From Clarkia xantiana subsp. parviflora (Eukaryota; Streptophyta; Magnoliopsida; Myrtales; Onagraceae): DNA of 64,000 nucleotides. The position numbers and the translations under genes were made by a program. The stretch spans positions 7,265,834 through 7,329,833 of the forward strand of contig JAPTYO010000023.1 in the NCBI GenBank assembly GCA_036873135.1, in the 5' to 3' direction. Under the pieces are notes generated by a model. The model did no database searches and was not told where the DNA came from. It saw only the letters and a list, made by a program, of their open reading frames with translations. Positions 60,258 to 64,000 of the stretch are shown one piece after another. How positions within the stretch are numbered: position 1 is the stretch's first letter; each line of letters begins with the position of its first letter.

Positions 60258-61081
60258 CGACACACAACAATCAACATGGTTGAAACCGCAGGCAAACATG
60301 AAACAAGAATGGTGACGAAAGAGAGGAACCACAAGACAAGGCAATGAAAATTCCTGACAGGCTCTCTACGCCTAAGCAGGTTGCTGTGCTTTAGGCTAGT
60401 AAAAAAAGGACCAACCAGCAGGAGAACCAAAAGGCAGCCCGTGAACTTAAAGTGCAAGAAAGTGAGACAATTCCAGCCCGGGAGGAAACATCGGAAGAAA
60501 GGCGTGAACAAAGAACCAACCTAGCAAGGTCTTGGGGATTTAGGCACGTGGATGACATAGTGCAAAAACAAGGCGAAACAATACGACACTATTCTCACAG
60601 GTTCGCGGAAAACGCAGCCCCTCTGCAAGCAACACCAGGAGAAGTCATCAGAGCCTTTTACAGAAACCTCAAGTTTAACAAGAGCAAATACTTTGGAGGA
60701 GCCTATGGCATAATGATGACACAAACAATGTAGGATCTGAAAGACAAGCTGGAGTATGCAATGACTTGGGAAGAAGAACAGGGAGGCAACACTGAACTAG
60801 GAAAGACTGAATGGGATGACGAGGCCGGGCAAGTACATGAACAGTCAAGCTTTACACCAACATTTGACTTCACGCCACTCAACATCGAAGTGGAAGAACT
60901 GTTCAAGCAACACTTGCGCCATTTCATCGAACCACCTCTCCCAGAAAAAGCATTTGTTGGCCGCAAGATCAACCAGTGGTGCGAGTTCCATGGAACTTGC
61001 GGTCACAAAATAGAACTCGCGTTAAATATGGAGATTGAAACAATTTTGTACAAGGGTTGTATGAGCAGGTTTAGGGCATGA
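60258..61081 (+). pseudogene. Second gag-like module of Gypsy-3
   Basis: In one reading frame, broken by TAG at 60392-60394 and at 60731-60733, the product has a coiled, charged N-terminal part (AREETSEERREQRTNL). Next come GETIRHYSHRFAENAAPLQA and EVIRAFYRNL, and then INQWCEFHGTCGHKIELALN. These parallel, in the same order, the DETLASYY.RF, IVRAFIRNL and WCNNHEVWGHLTDDC blocks of the first gag, but are strongly diverged. The module takes the place where RT should be. Its role is unknown. Confidence 0.7.
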
Positions 61082-61530
61082 AGCGCCCTCCACATGATAA
61101 ACACTTACCACCCGGCAAAGGGGCATGCTCATATGCATTTGTCATCTATCCTTTATTATTTTGAATTAGTCATAGACAAGAAGATACTTCCTATGGAGAG
61201 TTTAGCTTAGTCTACTTTTCATGAACTACCTTATGATGTAACCCATTGTGCAAACCATATCTAATGAAGATGCATATGTTGTTGCATGAATGAGACATGT
61301 ACAAAAGAATCGACTAGGAACAACGACCAAGCGTCAAGACTCCAAAAAAATGGAGTCGAATAATGTTGTGTCAGTCATAAATGTTGTAAAGTAGCTATAG
61401 AGTGAATAATTGTAAGAAAAGAAGGCCGGCCGGTAAAACAACGAAATAACAACAAAGATCCAAATAAATGTACCACCGACAAAATGCGCTCGCCCTGTTG
61501 CTGGACTTTGTACCTAACAGTGGCCACAAT
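61082..61530. other. Non-coding stretch of Gypsy-3
   Basis: No ORF or repeat of note. It links the second gag-like module to the tandem repeat. Confidence 0.5.
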
Positions 61531-61539
61531 CATTAGTCT

Positions 61540-61985
61540 GGAGTTCCCACCAGCTGTTGCTTAGCCTCTAAACAGGAACATAAACCGGGTAGGGGTTCAA
61601 TAACAACCTTAGGAGGAGGTCCAACCTCCTAGCGTTGACCCCTATGCTAGCCTCAAAACAAGGTAGGGGTTCAAACTCACAACCCTAGACTGGAGTTCAA
61701 ACTAGCTAGTGTGTTAGCCCTGCGCTGGAACATACACCAGGCAGAGGTTCATGCGAACAACTCTAGACTGGAATAAAGCAGCTAGTGTTGGCCCTATGCT
61801 GGAACATAAACCAGATAGAGGTTCTTATAAGCATAGTCTGGATTACCATTAGCTAGCACACAAACCTTACAATGGATCAAGAACCAGGTAGAGGTATAAC
61901 CGAATCAAAAGCAAATAGCAATTGAGCTAGCACATTAGACTCGCACTGGAACATAAACCAGACAAAGTTCTTTCACGAAAAAACA
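61540..61985. repeat. Degenerate tandem repeat, roughly 80-90 bp units
   Basis: The words GGAACATAAACCAG.TAGAGGTTC, CTAGACTGGA and AGCTAGTGT.GGCCCT recur about five times in the same order with changed spacing. The position, between coding part and expected 3' LTR, is like the 86-bp repeat of Gypsy-1, but the unit sequence is different. Confidence 0.75.
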
Positions 61986-62018
61986 AGTCGCAAGATATAA
62001 CCTTGCCTAACACAACAC

Positions 62019-62656
62019 TGTAAGCATACAGTGATGGGCGCCGTAAATGGAAGCCATTATATGTATATGTTACTTAAGTTAATTGGGTAAATGTCACATT
62101 AGGGTAAATGTTACTTAAGTTAATTGGGTAAATGTCACATTAGGGTATTGGGCCAGACCCAAATCCCAATTGACATGATAGGCACAAAATATGGGCCTCC
62201 CTTATACATGGTCGGCCGAAACATTAATGTGGGTAAAGTGGACTTTTATTCACTTTACTCCTCCTATAAATACATAGTGTTAGGGTATTTTTAGGGTTAA
62301 TCCTTAATCCTTCCTTGGAGTGTTGTAGAGAGAAAAAACCCTCCTCCCCACACAAAGTTTCGGCCGAACCATATCAACACCAAGGGTGTGCCAATTTGCC
62401 TTCGAGCAAACACTCCAGAGATCTGTCCCCTTGCCAAGAATAGATCAGAGGCTTTGCTGTGGAGAATATACCACGTAGGGATTCCTTCACAAGAACCCCT
62501 ACGGGTGCCGACCAGAGGATCGTGAACTCCCTCCTGCAAGGATCTTGGGTCTACGGACAACTGTAGAGGTATGTGCGAATCTTCCGCTGCGTAATTTCGA
62601 TTACTAGCATGTACCAAGATTTGGTTTCCGTAGTGATTACTCCCCATAATCTAACA
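62019..62656 (+). repeat. Copia-4 5' LTR (same family as 697-1296)
   Basis: Starts TGTAAGCATACAGTGAT and ends ATAATCTAACA. The TATA box is at 62265-62272. It holds a 41-bp tandem duplication (62067-62148) that the LTR at 697-1296 lacks. Confidence 0.85.
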
Positions 62657-62657
62657 G

Positions 62658-62669
62658 TGGTATCAGAGC
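62658..62669 (+). other. Copia-4 primer-binding site
   Basis: TGGTATCAGAGC, complementary to initiator tRNA-Met, one base after the LTR end. Confidence 0.93.
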
Positions 62670-64000
62670 CTGTGTTAGGAGTTCATGATTTTTTTAAATT
62701 GATCGTCTTGAAAATTTTATAATTTTGGACCGAAATTTTTTAAAAGAGGATTTTAAAATTTCGAATTTTAGGGTTTATGATGGTCCGAAATTTTCATGAT
62801 GTTCTTAGGAAAATTGATGTTCATGATCTTCAAGAAAAGTGTGATATTTATCAAAATCAAACATTGGTATGTAGATCTTATTAAAATTTGATCTTAAAAT
62901 TTGACCACTTGTTCCCAATTACTTGTTTGTGCCGAAAATTTCAGGTAAATTTCAAGGTAAATTTTTTAATTTCTTGGTTCCCAAGCAAACAAAATTTCGG
63001 CAATATTATTAAATTATATTGTTTACCATATTTTAATTTTAAACTAGGTAATAATATATCTATATTTGGGAACATTATGATAGATTCACTTTAGTATATA
63101 GAAATATATATAACTATCAATATATCTAAATATTTAAATAGGTTAAATATATTATTGATAGATTTTAGTTACCTAAAAGATTGAGAAAATATATTGTTAA
63201 TATATGTTTCCCTATTTAAGATATTGACAATAAATAATATATATATATTTATAGATGTATGCCGAAATTTACACATATATATATATATATATTGTTGATT
63301 GATTTAATCTTAAAGATAAAATCTTAGCAATAAATATATATATGTTTATAAGGTCCGAGATTTATATATATATTGTTAATATTAGAAATTATTTTATATA
63401 GTTAATGTTACTTGGTGGCTAAGTTAAATATTTTTGGACTTTAAAACCCAACTTAGGCCACAAGTAAACATTTCGGCCCAACCTTTTATATTTTAATTAT
63501 TGGGCCGGTCCAATATGTCAAACCGAGACGAATTTAAATTGAACAGGGTTTTCTCAATCGGTTCGACCTAATCGGGTCGGGTCAGACCAGGGTAACTAAG
63601 TGGATCTAACCAAACCGGTTTTGTGTGTTGAACCGAACCCTATTTTTATTGGACCGGTTCGGACCGAACCAGATTTTAAATTAAAACCGGACCGAACCAG
63701 ATTTTCCGGACAGTAACTGAACCGGATTTTCTAGACCGAACCGAACCTAACCGGACCGAAATTTACTGAACCGAACAGTATGTTTAAAACCGAATTCAAG
63801 TCAATCAAAATAGGGAGGTCAAGTTTTAAAATCCAAATGTTTTGAACCTTAATAGGCCTACACAGTGCTTAAAGTTTGTTAACCTTTTCTGCCTTGTTTC
63901 AATTATGGGGATGGATCTCAGAGATACATGTTTTGGTACTGGTATGATTAGTGGGCTGAATTGAAATTGTTTATTATTCAATATATATTTATGCATGATT
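62670..64000 (+). mobile_element. Copia-4 untranslated leader (element runs off the window)
   Basis: No gag start is seen. The first ~800 bp are AT-rich with TA microsatellites (for example 63270-63290). 63500-63790 is built of repeats of ACCGAACC, ACCGGACCGAACC and CCAGATTTT. Confidence 0.65.

Larger units (their letters stand above)
56856..62018 (+). mobile_element. Gypsy-3: Tat-like Gypsy without RT/integrase (double gag)
   Basis: A 5' LTR, a GGCGCC-type primer site, gag and protease are followed by a second gag-like module and then a degenerate tandem repeat. No RT, RNase H or integrase motif can be found in any frame between the protease (60257) and the right edge at 62018. There a Copia LTR interrupts the element and the 3' LTR is not seen. 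Its gag and protease resemble those of Gypsy-1. It may be a non-autonomous partner of such elements. Confidence 0.8.

Overview
This is a window of nuclear DNA from a flowering plant, most likely a eudicot. The evidence is short GT-AG introns, AT-rich intergenic DNA, plant-specific gene families (a calcium-dependent protein kinase, a START-like lipid-transport protein, a Mal d 1-associated-type protein, a pentatricopeptide-repeat gene) and a heavy load of plant LTR retrotransposons. I cannot name the species. There is nothing bacterial or viral in the ordinary sense.

Layout. 1-15788 is a nested stack. An old minus-strand Copia element (Copia-1) is cut at its left end by the 3' LTR of a plus-strand Copia (697-1296). 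It is also split by a 12-kb minus-strand Tat-type Gypsy element (Gypsy-1, 2730-14703, target duplication AGAAG). Gypsy-1 carries, between pol and its 3' LTR, a separate spliced gene in antisense (coding exons 5096-7489) with its own promoter-like leader. 16200-22300 is a LINE remnant split by a plus-strand Copia (Copia-2). 22300-26250 is AT-rich DNA with a 624-bp Mutator-type inverted-repeat element that has a perfect 9-bp target duplication, and a second fold-back element. 26726-31189 is a short-LTR Copia (Copia-3, target duplication ATATG) with little or no gag.

33300-55030 is the gene-bearing part. It holds a ten-coding-exon START-like gene (34313-37582), a RAF-type kinase fragment flanked by a 146-bp inverted repeat (37832-39015), and a decayed minus-strand PPR gene split by a chromodomain Gypsy (Gypsy-2, 42602-47468, target duplication CTCTA). 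It continues with a two-exon Mal d 1-associated-like gene (48054-49266), a tRNA-derived SINE, a complete non-autonomous Helitron (49846-51362) and an intact seven-exon CDPK gene (52133-54944).

56856-62018 is a plus-strand Gypsy (Gypsy-3) with gag, protease and a second gag-like module but no reverse transcriptase or integrase in the window. From 62019 onward lies the 5' LTR, primer site and untranslated leader of a Copia of the same family as the LTR at 697-1296; its coding part is outside the window.

Only three host genes look intact: the START-like gene, the Mal d 1-associated-like gene and the CDPK. The most unusual items are the spliced antisense gene inside Gypsy-1, the two-palindrome tandem array that makes its LTRs differ by 301 bp, the double-gag Gypsy-3, the reverse-transcriptase segment that has replaced the primer site of Gypsy-2, and a strong bias of nonsense mutations toward C-to-T changes.
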